Shown: positions 51,167-63,268, counted from the stretch's first letter. The stretch is DNA of 64,000 nucleotides from Motiliproteus sp. SC1-56 (GCF_017309075.1 NZ_JAEMGS010000007.1:62001-126000), one strand, 5' to 3'. Translations and numbers: made by a program. Notes: generated from the sequence alone by a model not told the origin.

Positions 51167-51768
51167 GTTTCCTGTTTCTGTTTCTACTGCTGCCGTTGCG
51201 TGCAACCGCCAACGAGCTGCTGGTGTTGGGCGATAGTATCAGCGCCGCCTACGGTATGGAACGCGAGGCGGGCTGGGTCAGCCTGCTGCAGGCGCGCCTT
51301 GACGCCGAAGGGGTGCCGGTGGAGGTGATCAACGCCAGTATCAGCGGCGAAACCACCTCCGGCGGTCTGACCCGCCTGCCCGGGTTGCTCGAGCGCCACC
51401 AGCCCGAGTGGCTGATCCTGGAGCTGGGCGGCAACGACGGCCTGCGCGGCACGCCGCTCAACCTGATCGAGTCCAACCTGGAGGCCCTGGTCGAGCATGC
51501 CCGCGCCGCCGGCGCGGGCGTTGTGCTGCTGGGGATGCGCATTCCCCCCAACTACGGCCCGCGCTACGCCGAGGGCTTTTACGACCTCTACGGGCGAATT
51601 GCCAAACGCCATGGACTGCCCCTGCAACCGTTTTTTCTTGAAGGTGTCGCGACCCGGCCGCCGCTGATGCAGGACGACGGCATTCACCCTACCGCCGAGG
51701 CGCAGCCCCTGCTGCTGGACAACGTCTGGCCCCTGCTGGAACCGCTGTTGACTCCGCCGGCCGGGTAA
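51154..51768 (+). CDS. tesA: Periplasmic thioesterase/arylesterase TesA
   Basis: TesA is a multifunctional SGNH hydrolase (acyl-CoA thioesterase I, lysophospholipase L1). The 204-residue protein has a signal peptide ([19 protein letters not shown]), Ser in LVLGDSISAAYGM, Gly in ISGETT, Asn in GGNDGLRG and the Asp-His pair in QDDGIHPTAEAQ. GAAGGAG lies 9 nt before the ATG. It is divergent from ybbA-ybbP, the conserved partnership. Confidence 0.95.
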   Translation: MRLACFLFLFLLLPLRATANELLVLGDSISAAYGMEREAGWVSLLQARLDAEGVPVEVINASISGETTSGGLTRLPGLLERHQPEWLILELGGNDGLRGTPLNLIESNLEALVEHARAAGAGVVLLGMRIPPNYGPRYAEGFYDLYGRIAKRHGLPLQPFFLEGVATRPPLMQDDGIHPTAEAQPLLLDNVWPLLEPLLTPPAG

Positions 51769-51779
51769 AGTTTCCCGGC

Positions 51780-52664
51780 TCAGCCCGGCAGCTGTGACCA
51801 GAGGGCTGACAGCAAAGGGCTTTTCAGCTTCTTCTCCTGGGCGAACAGGCCCACCTCGTAGGCCTTGAGCTGGGGGCGCACCGGCAGTTCCCGCACCCGT
51901 TCCGCCAGGGGGCTGTTGTCGAGCACGATCTTGGGCACCACGCCCACGCCGAACCCCAGGCTGACCATGCTGACGATGGCTTCGTTGCCCGCCACCTGGG
52001 CGTAGATCCGTGGGCGCAGGCCCCGGTCCCGGAACCAGCGGTCGACCCGGCGCCGGGCCAGCCCTTCCTCGGACAGGATCATGGGGACGGCGTCCCAGCG
52101 CTCCGCCGCCAGATCGGCTTCGAACGGCGCCGCTTCCCTTTGCTGCTGGCGCGGTGCAATAAACAGCAACGGAGAGGTGGCGATGCGCTTGAACGCCAGC
52201 CCCTGGGGCATCTGTTCGGGGCGGGCGGCGATGGAGACATCCTCGTCCCCGGCCTGGACCCGGGGCAGGGCCAGCTCCGGATCGCCGGTGTGCAGCTTGA
52301 TCTCAATGCGCGGGTGCTCGGCCCGCAGGCGGCTGAGAATCTCGTACAGGAAACTGTAGCTGGCGGTGACCGAGCAGTAGAGGCTGAGCTCCCCCTGCAA
52401 TTCGCCGGCGTCGGCCTGCAGTTCGTTGCGCAGCAGCTCCCAGTGGTCGAGGGCTTCGCGGGCGTAGGCCTGAAAGCGCAGCCCCGCCCGGGTCAGCGCC
52501 ACGCTACGGTTATCCCGCTCCACCAGCAGCACCCCCAGCTCGTCCTCCAGCTGCTTGATGGCCCGGCTCAGGGTCGAGGGGCTGATGTGGCAGGCCTGGG
52601 CGGCGCGGCCGAAGTGGCGGCTTTCGGCCAGCTGCAGAAACTGTTTCAGGGGGCGGGTATCCAT
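51780..52664 (-). CDS. ilvY: LysR-family regulator IlvY
   Basis: IlvY activates ilvC in response to acetolactate or acetohydroxybutyrate. The 294-residue protein has the LysR N-terminal HTH (MDTRPLKQFLQLAESRHFGRAAQACHISPSTLSRAIKQLEDELG) and the co-inducer domain. It is divergent from ilvC with an operator-like inverted repeat between, which secures the name. It ends 11 nt after tesA, convergent. Confidence 0.94.
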   Translation of the reverse strand: MDTRPLKQFLQLAESRHFGRAAQACHISPSTLSRAIKQLEDELGVLLVERDNRSVALTRAGLRFQAYAREALDHWELLRNELQADAGELQGELSLYCSVTASYSFLYEILSRLRAEHPRIEIKLHTGDPELALPRVQAGDEDVSIAARPEQMPQGLAFKRIATSPLLFIAPRQQQREAAPFEADLAAERWDAVPMILSEEGLARRRVDRWFRDRGLRPRIYAQVAGNEAIVSMVSLGFGVGVVPKIVLDNSPLAERVRELPVRPQLKAYEVGLFAQEKKLKSPLLSALWSQLPG

Positions 52665-52716
52665 GGGGCTATCTTGCGCGCTCTTGCTCGTGATGTTTCT
52701 TTTTCTGCAATGTAAT

Positions 52717-52742
52717 GTTGCGTATATATCATTTTACGCAAC
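52717..52742. promoter_or_regulatory. IlvY operator between ilvY and ilvC
   Basis: GTTGCGTA (52717-52724) and TACGCAAC (52735-52742) form a perfect 8-bp inverted repeat with a 10-bp AT-rich spacer, the half-site spacing usual for LysR regulators. It lies in the 153-bp divergent gap. A -10-like TAGCAT (52751-52756) follows for ilvC. Confidence 0.7.
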
Positions 52743-52763
52743 GCAAAAGATAGCATAAGGTGA

Positions 52764-53834
<1,071 letters not shown>

Positions 53835-53853
53835 TTCGACGCACCGCACCCTG

Positions 53854-53882
53854 AAAAAAGCCGGCAGCCGCCGGCTTTTTTT
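53854..53882 (+). terminator. Intrinsic terminator after ilvC
   Basis: GCCGGC (53860-53865) pairs with GCCGGC (53870-53875) around a 4-nt loop, flanked by As and a run of seven Ts. Confidence 0.92.
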
Positions 53883-54006
53883 GGTCTTGCCGATTGGAGT
53901 GGGTCATGGAGGCCGCGTTTTTTGAGCGTAAAATATATTCATCTTTCATGGCTTGAGGTAGCTTTGCCGCTATCCACCTAACGTTCGGTGATTGAAGAGG
54001 AATTCC

Positions 54007-54435
54007 ATGAAAACATCCGTCGAGCGAAACGAGCGTCGCCTGAAAATCATCTGGTATGTCGGACTGCTGGCGCTGCCGGTCCTGATCCTGCTGCTGCTCT
54101 CCAGCATGGATCCCTACGAGAGGGTTAAGCTCAACCAGGTGCTGGAGCTGCGCCAGTCGTTGAAGGAGCGTGGCGCCGGCGCCGAGGTGATCGACTACCT
54201 GGACCGTCGCGGCGGTCGCAACATCAGCGCCGAGGAGCTGGAGAGCCTGCGCGAGGCATCCGGGAGCGAGATCTTTTTCATGCTGCGCAGCGCCCGACTC
54301 AGCGAACCCCTGCGGGTGTTCGTGGGGATGGCGCTGGAGGACGGTTACATCACCCGGGGCGAGGCCGAGGCGTACCAGGATATCGCCCGCCGTGAGCTGT
54401 CCCGCCCCGAGGTGCTGCAGCAGTTCGGCTTCTGA
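54007..54435 (+). CDS. Hypothetical single-TM protein
   Basis: This 142-residue protein has one membrane helix (IIWYVGLLALPVLILLLLSSM, about 14-34) and a soluble, charged C-terminal domain with DYLDRRGGRNISAEELESLREASG. AGAGGA lies about 5 nt before the ATG at 54007. It lies between ilvC and the thiC riboswitch with no recognised family. Confidence 0.6.
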   Translation: MKTSVERNERRLKIIWYVGLLALPVLILLLLSSMDPYERVKLNQVLELRQSLKERGAGAEVIDYLDRRGGRNISAEELESLREASGSEIFFMLRSARLSEPLRVFVGMALEDGYITRGEAEAYQDIARRELSRPEVLQQFGF

Positions 54436-54498
54436 TCGCGCGCGTTTCCATCCCGCCCCTTGCCAGGGGGGCGGGCGGCTCTGCTATAGTGGGGCTGT

Positions 54499-56595
<2,097 letters not shown>

Positions 56596-56597
56596 CC

Positions 56598-57557
56598 ATG
56601 CAGCTTGCGAATCGGGTCAACACCTTCGGCCGCCACATGCAGGCGAAGTACGGCCAGCGGGTGCACAAGCTGGCGCTCAACGCCAGCTTCACCTGCCCCA
56701 ACCGGGACGGTAGCAAGGGGATCGGCGGCTGCACCTTCTGCAACAACGTCTCCTTCAGCCCCAACGCCAAGCAGCCGCCGTCCATCGCCCAGCAGATCGA
56801 GGCCGGCAGGCGCGTGATTCAAAAGCGCACCGGTGCCCGGCGCTACCTGGCCTACTTTCAGGCCTACACCAACACCTACGCCGATATCGCCTACCTCAAG
56901 GGACTCTATGACGCGGCCCTGGCCGAGCCGGATGTTATCGGCCTCTCCGTGGGCACCCGCCCCGACTGCGTGCCGGACCCGGTGCTCGATCTGCTGGCGG
57001 CGTATCAGCAGCAGGGCTTTGAAGTCTGGCTGGAGCTGGGGCTGCAGTCGGCCAATGACGCCACCCTGGCCCGGGTCAACCGGGGCCACGGCTGGGCCGA
57101 GTACCAAGACGCCATCCTGCGGGCGCGGGTCCGCGGGCTGCAGGTCTGCACCCACCTCATCGTCGGCCTGCCCGGAGAAGTCGCCTGGGACAGCGTGACC
57201 AGCTTTGAGCGGGTGCGGGAGCTGGGGGCCGCCTCGACCGCGACCCAAGGGCTCAAGCTGCACCCGCTGCATATCGTCAAGGGCACCCAACTGGCCCGGC
57301 AGTGGAAACAGGGGCTGTACGAGGGGGTTCCCTTCGACGCCTACGTGGAGGCCGCCGTGGCGATCCTGCAGCGCAGCCCGCCAGCGCTGGTGCACCACCG
57401 GCTTACCGGCACCGCCGATCCGCGCATCCTGCTCTCGCCTGGCTGGTGCGCGAAGAAGTGGGCGGTGCTCAACGCCATTGCGCAGGGACTGGCGCGCCCC
57501 GTCGCGACCTCCTCCATGGGCAGGCGGTGGTCGTCTGGCCTTATTGCAACCGCATGA
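56598..57557 (+). CDS. Radical SAM protein of the YhcC/TIGR01212 family
   Basis: This 319-residue protein has the radical-SAM cysteines in an unusual spacing, FTCPNRDGSKGIGGCTFCNN, plus YFQAYTNTYADI and WLELGLQSANDATLARVNRGH. The family is a radical SAM enzyme of unknown substrate. It starts 2 nt after thiC, so it is probably in the same TPP-controlled transcript; whether it helps thiamine synthesis is unknown. Confidence 0.9.
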   Translation: MQLANRVNTFGRHMQAKYGQRVHKLALNASFTCPNRDGSKGIGGCTFCNNVSFSPNAKQPPSIAQQIEAGRRVIQKRTGARRYLAYFQAYTNTYADIAYLKGLYDAALAEPDVIGLSVGTRPDCVPDPVLDLLAAYQQQGFEVWLELGLQSANDATLARVNRGHGWAEYQDAILRARVRGLQVCTHLIVGLPGEVAWDSVTSFERVRELGAASTATQGLKLHPLHIVKGTQLARQWKQGLYEGVPFDAYVEAAVAILQRSPPALVHHRLTGTADPRILLSPGWCAKKWAVLNAIAQGLARPVATSSMGRRWSSGLIATA

Positions 57558-57762
57558 AAATAAAAGATTTATCATTTTCGTGGTGTCCGCTGGCGTGTGG
57601 CTATTGCGCTGCATCAAGAAAGCCGGCGTTTGTCGTTAAAGGCCATTCTTAAAATATGGTTTAAGACCTAAGCTCACCGCATTCGGCAGGGAGGCCGGGA
57701 GCGGGCGTGGGGCCCTCTTTAAAGCACAGGAGGTGATCACAACCTCAAGGAGTACGACTGTA

Positions 57763-58167
57763 ATGGACGCGAATACCAACTTGTTTGCCTGGTGTCAGTC
57801 TTTTTCCATCGGCGATGAGTTTGTCGATGCCCAGCACAAACACCTGTTTTCCATCCTCTTCCGCCTGCACCGCTCGATGGATGCCGGCGACAGCCAGGAG
57901 CTGATCGAGGGCACGCTCAACGAGCTGATCGACTACACCCAGCGTCATTTTCGCGACGAGGAAGCGCTGATGGAGCGGGTCGGCTACCCGGGGCTCGCCG
58001 AGCACAAGGCCCAGCATGACACGCTGATTGAAAAGGTGGAGGACATGATGGAGGAGTTCATGGAGGGCGAGCCGGTGCTCACCATTGAAGTGCTGATCTT
58101 CCTCAAGGAGTGGCTGACCACCCATATCGCCCAGGAAGACGCCAGGATCGGGGCGTTTATCGCTTAA
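57763..58167 (+). CDS. Bacteriohemerythrin
   Basis: This 134-residue single-domain hemerythrin has the complete di-iron ligand set: H25, H62 and E66 (HFRDE), H81 and H85 (HKAQH), H121 and D126 (HIAQED). It binds O2 and is implicated in oxygen delivery or sensing. A GTG 30 nt upstream has an overlapping AGGAG but would be too close; ATG at 57763 has AAGGAG at 10 nt. Confidence 0.93.
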   Translation: MDANTNLFAWCQSFSIGDEFVDAQHKHLFSILFRLHRSMDAGDSQELIEGTLNELIDYTQRHFRDEEALMERVGYPGLAEHKAQHDTLIEKVEDMMEEFMEGEPVLTIEVLIFLKEWLTTHIAQEDARIGAFIA

Positions 58168-58258
58168 GGCTCCGGTAGCATTCCTGAAACCGCGGGTGGT
58201 TGCATTCCGGCTGTTTGACGCCATCTTATCCCTGGTGTCTTTCAAGGGGGTTGGTTGA

Positions 58259-59128
58259 ATGTCGAACACAGAGCATGTCACGGGTGGCGGGCCGCGCGGG
58301 TACTGCCAGCGGCTGGTTGCGCATCCGGTGACCCACCGGGCGATTCTCGCCCTGATTCTGATCAATGCCGTCACCCTGGGGCTGGAAACCTCCGCCACCG
58401 TCATGGCCGCCCAGGGGGAACTGATCCGACTGCTCGACCGCCTGATTCTGGGGGTGTTCGTGGTGGAGATCGCGGTGCGCATCTACGCCTACCGCCTCGC
58501 GTTCTTCCGCGATCCCTGGAGCCTGTTTGACTTTGCCGTGGTGAGCATCGCCCTGGTGCCGGCCACGGGCCAGTTCTCGGTGCTGCGGGCCCTGCGGGTA
58601 CTGCGGGTGCTGCGCATTCTCACCATCGTGCCGTCCATGCGACGGGTGGTGGGCGCGCTGCTGGCCTCGATCCCGGGGCTGGCCTCCATCGCCCTGGTGC
58701 TGCTGCTGATCTACTACGTGTTCGCGGTGATCGCCACCAACCTGTTCGGGGCGGCGTTCCCGGAGTGGTTCGGTACCCTCGGCGCTTCTCTTTACACCCT
58801 GTTCCAGATCATGACCCTGGAGAGCTGGTCCATGGGGATCGCGCGGCCGGTGATGGAGACCTACCCCTACGCCTGGGCCTTCTTCGTGCCCTTCATCCTG
58901 GTGGCGACCTTCACCATGTTGAACCTCTTCATCGCCATCATCGTGAATGCCATGCAGAGTTTCACCGAGTCGGAGACGCAAACCACGGTGAACGCGGTGG
59001 ACGATGCGCGGGACCATATCGAGGCCGATATGCACGCCGAGATGCGCGCGCTGCGGGCCGAGCTGGGGGCGTTGCGGGCGGAGCTGGCGGCTCAGTCGTC
59101 GAGGGGGAGCACCGGGTCGTCCAGCTGA
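58259..59128 (+). CDS. BacNav-type voltage-gated sodium channel
   Basis: The 289-residue protein has six membrane segments of a one-domain ion channel. S4 (about 107-130) carries Arg at every third residue (R110, R113, R116, R119). The selectivity filter T-L-E-S-W-S (186-191) is the BacNav motif (as in NaChBac and NavMs), indicating Na+ selectivity. The C-terminus is a predicted coiled coil ending in a Ser-rich tail. It overlaps the convergent MOSC gene by 37 nt. Confidence 0.93.
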   Translation: MSNTEHVTGGGPRGYCQRLVAHPVTHRAILALILINAVTLGLETSATVMAAQGELIRLLDRLILGVFVVEIAVRIYAYRLAFFRDPWSLFDFAVVSIALVPATGQFSVLRALRVLRVLRILTIVPSMRRVVGALLASIPGLASIALVLLLIYYVFAVIATNLFGAAFPEWFGTLGASLYTLFQIMTLESWSMGIARPVMETYPYAWAFFVPFILVATFTMLNLFIAIIVNAMQSFTESETQTTVNAVDDARDHIEADMHAEMRALRAELGALRAELAAQSSRGSTGSSS

Positions 59129-59589
59129 AAGGCGCCGGACTCCAGAATGCGGGCGCAGATCCCGCCATGACCGAGCATGGCGGCAAAGCCCCCGGGGCCT
59201 AACGCCTCTTCCATGCGTGAGCAGGGCGGGCAGTTGGCCGTGCCCTCGAACAGCGCATCGCCGATGCGAAAGCGGCGGTGGCGCAACCCCTGCAGGTTGA
59301 TCCCGGCCACCACCAGGTTGCGGCGCAGCCACTCGGGGCGTACTTCGGGCTTGCCCAAAAGGGCCGCGATGACCGGCAGGTGCTCGGCCTGGATCAGGGT
59401 GACCTGGCGAGCAGAGCCTGCCCGGCCCTGGCAGCGCCGGTCCCCCTCCAGCCCCTGGCCGGCCAGGGCCCGGGCATTTTCCAGCACTTTCACCGGGGCG
59501 CGGCGGGCCGGGCGCAGGCCGATCCAGACCAGGCGTCCCGGGGGCAGGGCGCGAAGCCAGCGCTCACTCAGGCGGTCGCTGCGGGTCAT
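59092..59589 (-). CDS. MOSC-domain protein
   Basis: This 165-residue protein has the MOSC (molybdenum cofactor sulfurase C-terminal) pattern GLEGDRRCQG near residue 50, VTLIQAEHLPVIA, RRNLVVAGINL and a conserved Cys in GTANCPPCSRMEEAL. Such proteins are assumed to bind sulfurated molybdopterin or act as reductases; no substrate is known here. The 3' end overlaps the sodium channel gene. The start overlaps the CorC-like gene. Confidence 0.87.
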   Translation of the reverse strand: MTRSDRLSERWLRALPPGRLVWIGLRPARRAPVKVLENARALAGQGLEGDRRCQGRAGSARQVTLIQAEHLPVIAALLGKPEVRPEWLRRNLVVAGINLQGLRHRRFRIGDALFEGTANCPPCSRMEEALGPGGFAAMLGHGGICARILESGAFQLDDPVLPLDD

Positions 59590-60653
59590 GCGCCGGGGCC
59601 TGACGAGGTGCGAATATCGATGCCCATGGCCTTGGCGCGGCGTTTCCAGAGCATGCGGGCCAGGCGCTGCATGTCGGTGGTCCTGTCCTGCTCATCGACG
59701 ATCTCCAGCCCCAGCAGGGTTTCCAGCAAGTCCTCCAGGGTCAGGATGCCCTCCATGGCGCCGTACTCGTCCACGACCAGCATGATGTGGGCGCGCTTAC
59801 GCATGAACTCCTCGAAGGCCTGGGCCAGGGAGAGGGTCTCGGGCAGGGCGTGCAGTTCCCGCTTGTACTGGCTCAGGTGGTTGTCGCGCTCTCCCCGGGC
59901 CTGGGCCAGCAGCAGGTCGGACTTGAGCACAAAACCGACAATCTGGTCTTTCTGCTCGCCGTAAAGCGGAATGCGGGAAAAGGGCATGTTTCCCTGCTCC
60001 AGGAAGAACCCTTCCACCTTGAGGCGGCTGGGCAGGGAAAAGACCACGGGGCGCGGGGTCATGGCGTCGCGCACCTGGGTGCGGTGCATCAGCAGCAGGT
60101 TCTGCAGCATGGCCGATTCCTGCAGCCCCAGCTCCCCCTCGTGGGCGCTGAGCCGGGCCATGGCGGCGAACTCTTCACGGCTGAAACCGTTGAGGGTGTG
60201 CTCGGTGGCAATCCCCCGGGTCAGCCATTCGGAGAGTTTGACGAAGGGCAGCAGCAGGGCGATCAGTACCCGCAGGGTATGCGCCGTCGCGGGGGCCAGT
60301 TGCCGCCAGTAGACCGCGCCCAGGGTCTTGGGAATGATTTCGGAGAAGATCAGAATCAGCAGGGTCAGCACCGCTGATATCACCCCCACGTAGGCGTTGC
60401 CGAAGACCGCCGCCCCCTGGGCGCCGGCCCCGGCGGCGCCGATGGTGTGGGCGATGGTGTTGAGGGTGAGGATCGCCGCCAGGGGCCGGTTGATGTCCGC
60501 CTTGAGGCGGGCCAGCAGGGGCCCCGAGGGTCGCCCCTCTTCCTCCAGCAGGGCTACGTGGGCCGGGGTGACGCTGAGCAGCACCGCCTCGGCCACCGAG
60601 CAGAGAAACGAGAAGCCGAGCGCGATCAGAATGTAGATGATCAGCAGGGTCAT
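59586..60653 (-). CDS. CNNM/CorC-family transporter (DUF21 plus CBS)
   Basis: The 355-residue protein has a DUF21 membrane domain (about 1-150, with GAAGAGAQGAAVFGNAYVG) and two CBS domains (about 190-310, with RDAMTPRPVVF and ILTLEDLLETLLGLEIVDE). It lacks the C-terminal CorC_HlyC domain, so it is a short form. Such proteins are linked to Mg2+/Co2+ efflux or homeostasis. Confidence 0.88.
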   Translation of the reverse strand: MTLLIIYILIALGFSFLCSVAEAVLLSVTPAHVALLEEEGRPSGPLLARLKADINRPLAAILTLNTIAHTIGAAGAGAQGAAVFGNAYVGVISAVLTLLILIFSEIIPKTLGAVYWRQLAPATAHTLRVLIALLLPFVKLSEWLTRGIATEHTLNGFSREEFAAMARLSAHEGELGLQESAMLQNLLLMHRTQVRDAMTPRPVVFSLPSRLKVEGFFLEQGNMPFSRIPLYGEQKDQIVGFVLKSDLLLAQARGERDNHLSQYKRELHALPETLSLAQAFEEFMRKRAHIMLVVDEYGAMEGILTLEDLLETLLGLEIVDEQDRTTDMQRLARMLWKRRAKAMGIDIRTSSGPGA

Positions 60654-60682
60654 GGGTCAGGTCCTTGTGACGGCGGGCGGGT

Positions 60683-61945
60683 TCAGGGGTGCTCCCGGTA
60701 AGCGCGCTGCACCTCCTCGGCGATGATCTCGATCCCCCGGCGCACGCTGGCCGGATCCTGGCTGTAGGTGACGCGAATGCACTCCTGCTTGTGCTGCCAC
60801 TCGTCGCCGATACCGGGGAAGAAGTAGTGCCCCGAAACCACCAGCACCCCCCGTTGCTTGAGCCGTTCGTAAAGCTCCAGGCTGGAGATGGGCAGGTCCT
60901 TGAACCAGAGCCAGAGGAACATGGCCCCCTCGGGCTTGTGGATATAGTAGGGGGTATCGGGCCCCATTGCCTCCCGCAGCCAGCCGACCGCCTCTTGGGC
61001 CCGGCGCTGGTAGTAGGGACGCACCAGGTCGTTGCTGACCTTGAGGATTTCGCCGTTGCGAACCAGGTCCTGGGCCAGCACCGCGCCGAAGCTGCCGGTG
61101 GAGAGGTTGATGATGGCGTTAATGCCGGACAGGGCCTGAATGATCTCCTCGCGGGCCACCACGATGCCGGTGCGAACCGAGGGCAGCCCCAGCTTGGAGA
61201 GGCTCATGCAGACGATGCAGTTGTCGTTCCAGAGCGGGGTCGCTTCGGTGAAAACCAGGTTGGGGAAGGGGGTTCCGTAGGCGCTGTCGATAATCAGCGG
61301 GATCTCGTGTTGCCGGGCCAGGCTGTCCAGCTGGGCAAGCTCCTCGTCGGTGATCACGTTGCCGGTGGGGTTGGTGGGTCGGGAGACGCAGATAGCCCCG
61401 GTCTGCTCGGTGATTTCAAACTCGCTGAAGTCGACCCGGTACTTGAACAGGTGCTCGTCCAGGATGTCGATGCGCGGGTGGCCGGCGCTGAAGAAATCCC
61501 GCGACAGCCCGGCATCGGCATAGCCGATGTACTCCGGGGCCATGGGCAGCTGGATGCGCTTGAAGCTGCCGTCGTCGTAGGCGCCGGCAAACATGTTGAA
61601 GAGCATGAAAAAGCCGGCCTGGCTGCCGTTGGTCAGGGCAATGTTCTCGGGGCCAATGTCCCAGCCCAGCTCGCGGCGCAGCAGCCGGGCCAGGTTCTCG
61701 ACAAAGGTCACTTCGCCCTGGGGCGGGTCGTAGACGCCGATCAGGTGCTGGAACTCCCTGGGGTTGTCGAGAATGCGTTCCATGCGCTGGCGGAAGAGCT
61801 CCTGCACCGCCGGAATATGGCCCGGGTTGCCGCCGCCCATCATGATCATGTCCCGGTCTCCGGCCAGGGCGTTGCCCAGGTCGTCCATCAGGCTGAGGAT
61901 GCCCGAGTGGGAGGTGAACTTGGTGCCGAAGGCGGACAGTTTCAT
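60683..61945 (-). CDS. avtA: Valine-pyruvate aminotransferase AvtA
   Basis: The 420-residue PLP-dependent class I aminotransferase has NGSQAGFFMLFNMFAG, SRPTNPTGN, and the PLP-Lys segment CMSLSKLGLPSVRTGIVV. The N-terminus MKLSAFGTKFTSHSGILSLMDDLG matches AvtA. It transfers an amino group between valine and pyruvate, which complements the ilvC and liv genes in the window. Confidence 0.93.
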   Translation of the reverse strand: MKLSAFGTKFTSHSGILSLMDDLGNALAGDRDMIMMGGGNPGHIPAVQELFRQRMERILDNPREFQHLIGVYDPPQGEVTFVENLARLLRRELGWDIGPENIALTNGSQAGFFMLFNMFAGAYDDGSFKRIQLPMAPEYIGYADAGLSRDFFSAGHPRIDILDEHLFKYRVDFSEFEITEQTGAICVSRPTNPTGNVITDEELAQLDSLARQHEIPLIIDSAYGTPFPNLVFTEATPLWNDNCIVCMSLSKLGLPSVRTGIVVAREEIIQALSGINAIINLSTGSFGAVLAQDLVRNGEILKVSNDLVRPYYQRRAQEAVGWLREAMGPDTPYYIHKPEGAMFLWLWFKDLPISSLELYERLKQRGVLVVSGHYFFPGIGDEWQHKQECIRVTYSQDPASVRRGIEIIAEEVQRAYREHP

Positions 61946-62035
61946 GGCGGCTCCTCGCGAGCGGGTGATGACGTTGAGGCGAAAAGCCGATTATTCTATC
62001 GGCGGCCGGGAACGAGTGAAACCCAGGGGGATATC

Positions 62036-62494
62036 TTGGAGGTAGAGCAGGAATTATACGAGGTGGCGATCGGGTTGCTGGCGCGTCGCGAGCACAGCCG
62101 CCGCGAGTTGAGCGACAAACTGCGTGGCCGTGCCGGCGACGGGGGCGCGCTGGACAGGGTGCTCGACCGTCTGGCGGAGGAGGGGCTGCAGAGTGACGTG
62201 CGTTTCGCCGCAAGCTTTGTTCGAGCCCGGGTGGAGCGGGGACAGGGCAGCCTGCGCATTCGCCAGGAACTGGGCCAGAAGGGGGTGGATAGCGAGACCC
62301 AGGCCTTGGCGCTGGAGGATTGCGAGGTGGATTGGTTCGAACGGGCGCTGGCGGTCAAGGTCAAGCGTTTTGGTGGGGCACCGCCTGAGGATCGGCGTGA
62401 ATATGCCCGTCAGGCGCGTTTTCTCAGCTATCGCGGCTTTACCGGCGAGCAGGTGCAGTACGCGCTCGAGAACCGGGACGCGCTGGATTTTTGA
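62036..62494 (+). CDS. recX: RecA regulator RecX
   Basis: RecX binds the RecA filament and limits its activity. The 152-residue protein has LYEVAIGLLARREHSRRELSDKLR, VLDRLAEEGLQSDVRFAASFVRAR and the C-terminal ARFLSYRGFTGEQVQYAL. It appears to start with TTG at 62036, preceded by AGGGGG at 5 nt. recA, the usual upstream partner, is not in the window; avtA lies divergently upstream. Confidence 0.92.
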   Translation: MEVEQELYEVAIGLLARREHSRRELSDKLRGRAGDGGALDRVLDRLAEEGLQSDVRFAASFVRARVERGQGSLRIRQELGQKGVDSETQALALEDCEVDWFERALAVKVKRFGGAPPEDRREYARQARFLSYRGFTGEQVQYALENRDALDF

Positions 62495-62644
62495 AGTGGC
62501 ACGATACGGCGCAAAGCTGACGCTTGCGGGTGTTTTTTTAGGCTCATTTTCGGCGTGTAGGCGAAGTTTTATTCCGCCCCGGCCGGGCGGGATAAGGGGA
62601 TGCGTCGCCATCCCCTTATCGATCCCCGGCGACCCCTACGAAAC

Positions 62645-62755
62645 CGCCCTGACGGGTACGCGCCTTCGGCGCTATAACAGTCACCCTGGGCTGAGCGACG
62701 CGGCATCCCTGCCGCGGCGCCCAGGACCGTCATCCATGACGGCCCCCTTCGGGCC
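62645..62755 (+). repeat. Intergenic repeat module, copy A
   Basis: This 111-bp block contains in order CGCCCT-x-xGGGTACGCGCC, GCGGCGCTAT-like, CCATCC/CATCCC, CGTCATCC-x-TGACG and CCCCTTCGGGCC (ending 62755). The same string of landmarks appears in reverse orientation in copy B, with identical overall length. Confidence 0.7.
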
Positions 62756-62910
62756 TGATCAGGCTGCCTGTTATCGGTTTCGAAAGGGAACTAGGTGCTG
62801 CCGGCAGGAACGGTGCTCCCTGCGACAGTTTGTAAGCTTTCGAGCTATAGAGAATGAGGTGAGGCTGGCACCCGGCCCTCCTATCAATCGATGAAAGCCA
62901 AGCTGAAAAT

Positions 62911-63021
62911 GGCCCGAAGGGGATCGTCAGGGATGACGATCCGGCCATCCGTGCCGGGGATGGCGCGTATGGCCGCCTCAGTTTGGCTTTCATAGCGCCG
63001 CAGGCGCGTACCCGCAGGGCG
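62911..63021 (-). repeat. Intergenic repeat module, copy B (inverted)
   Basis: On the minus strand this 111-bp block carries the same landmarks as copy A: CGCCCTGCGGGTACGCGCC, CGGCGCTATGAAAG, CGTCATCCCTGACG and CCCCTTCGGGCC. The two copies face each other around a 155-bp centre (62756-62910). Sequence divergence between them is moderate, so they are not a recent duplication. Confidence 0.7.
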
Positions 63022-63052
63022 ATTGATTGGGGCGCGCTTTTCTTTGGTTCGG

Positions 63053-63076
63053 TTTCTTTTGCGCGTGCAAAAGAAA
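63053..63076. repeat. Palindrome TTTCTTTTGC / GCAAAAGAAA
   Basis: A perfect 10-bp inverted repeat (63053-63062 and 63067-63076) with a GCGT loop. This type of element recurs in intergenic DNA of many gammaproteobacteria, as far as I recall. It lies immediately next to copy B. Confidence 0.7.
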
Positions 63077-63268
63077 TGAACGCGCCCGGGTGGGCGCAAC
63101 AAAAGCTATCGAACCACTCGGCAAAGCAGGTTGAACCACCCAAACCAACCGCCCCACCTAGGCATCCAAAAAGGTCCGCTTCGCGCCGATAGTGACAGTT
63201 GTTTCCCTTGGATAACAACCAACCATAGAAAGGCGTCCAAAGTGCCTATTTTTAACCGAACGCGTAGT

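Noticed and set aside
62881-63200. Short open frames in the recX-alaS gap (e.g. 62983-63192)
   Set aside because: Translations such as FFGSVSFARAKEMNAPGW are typical of intergenic palindromic repeats and not of proteins.
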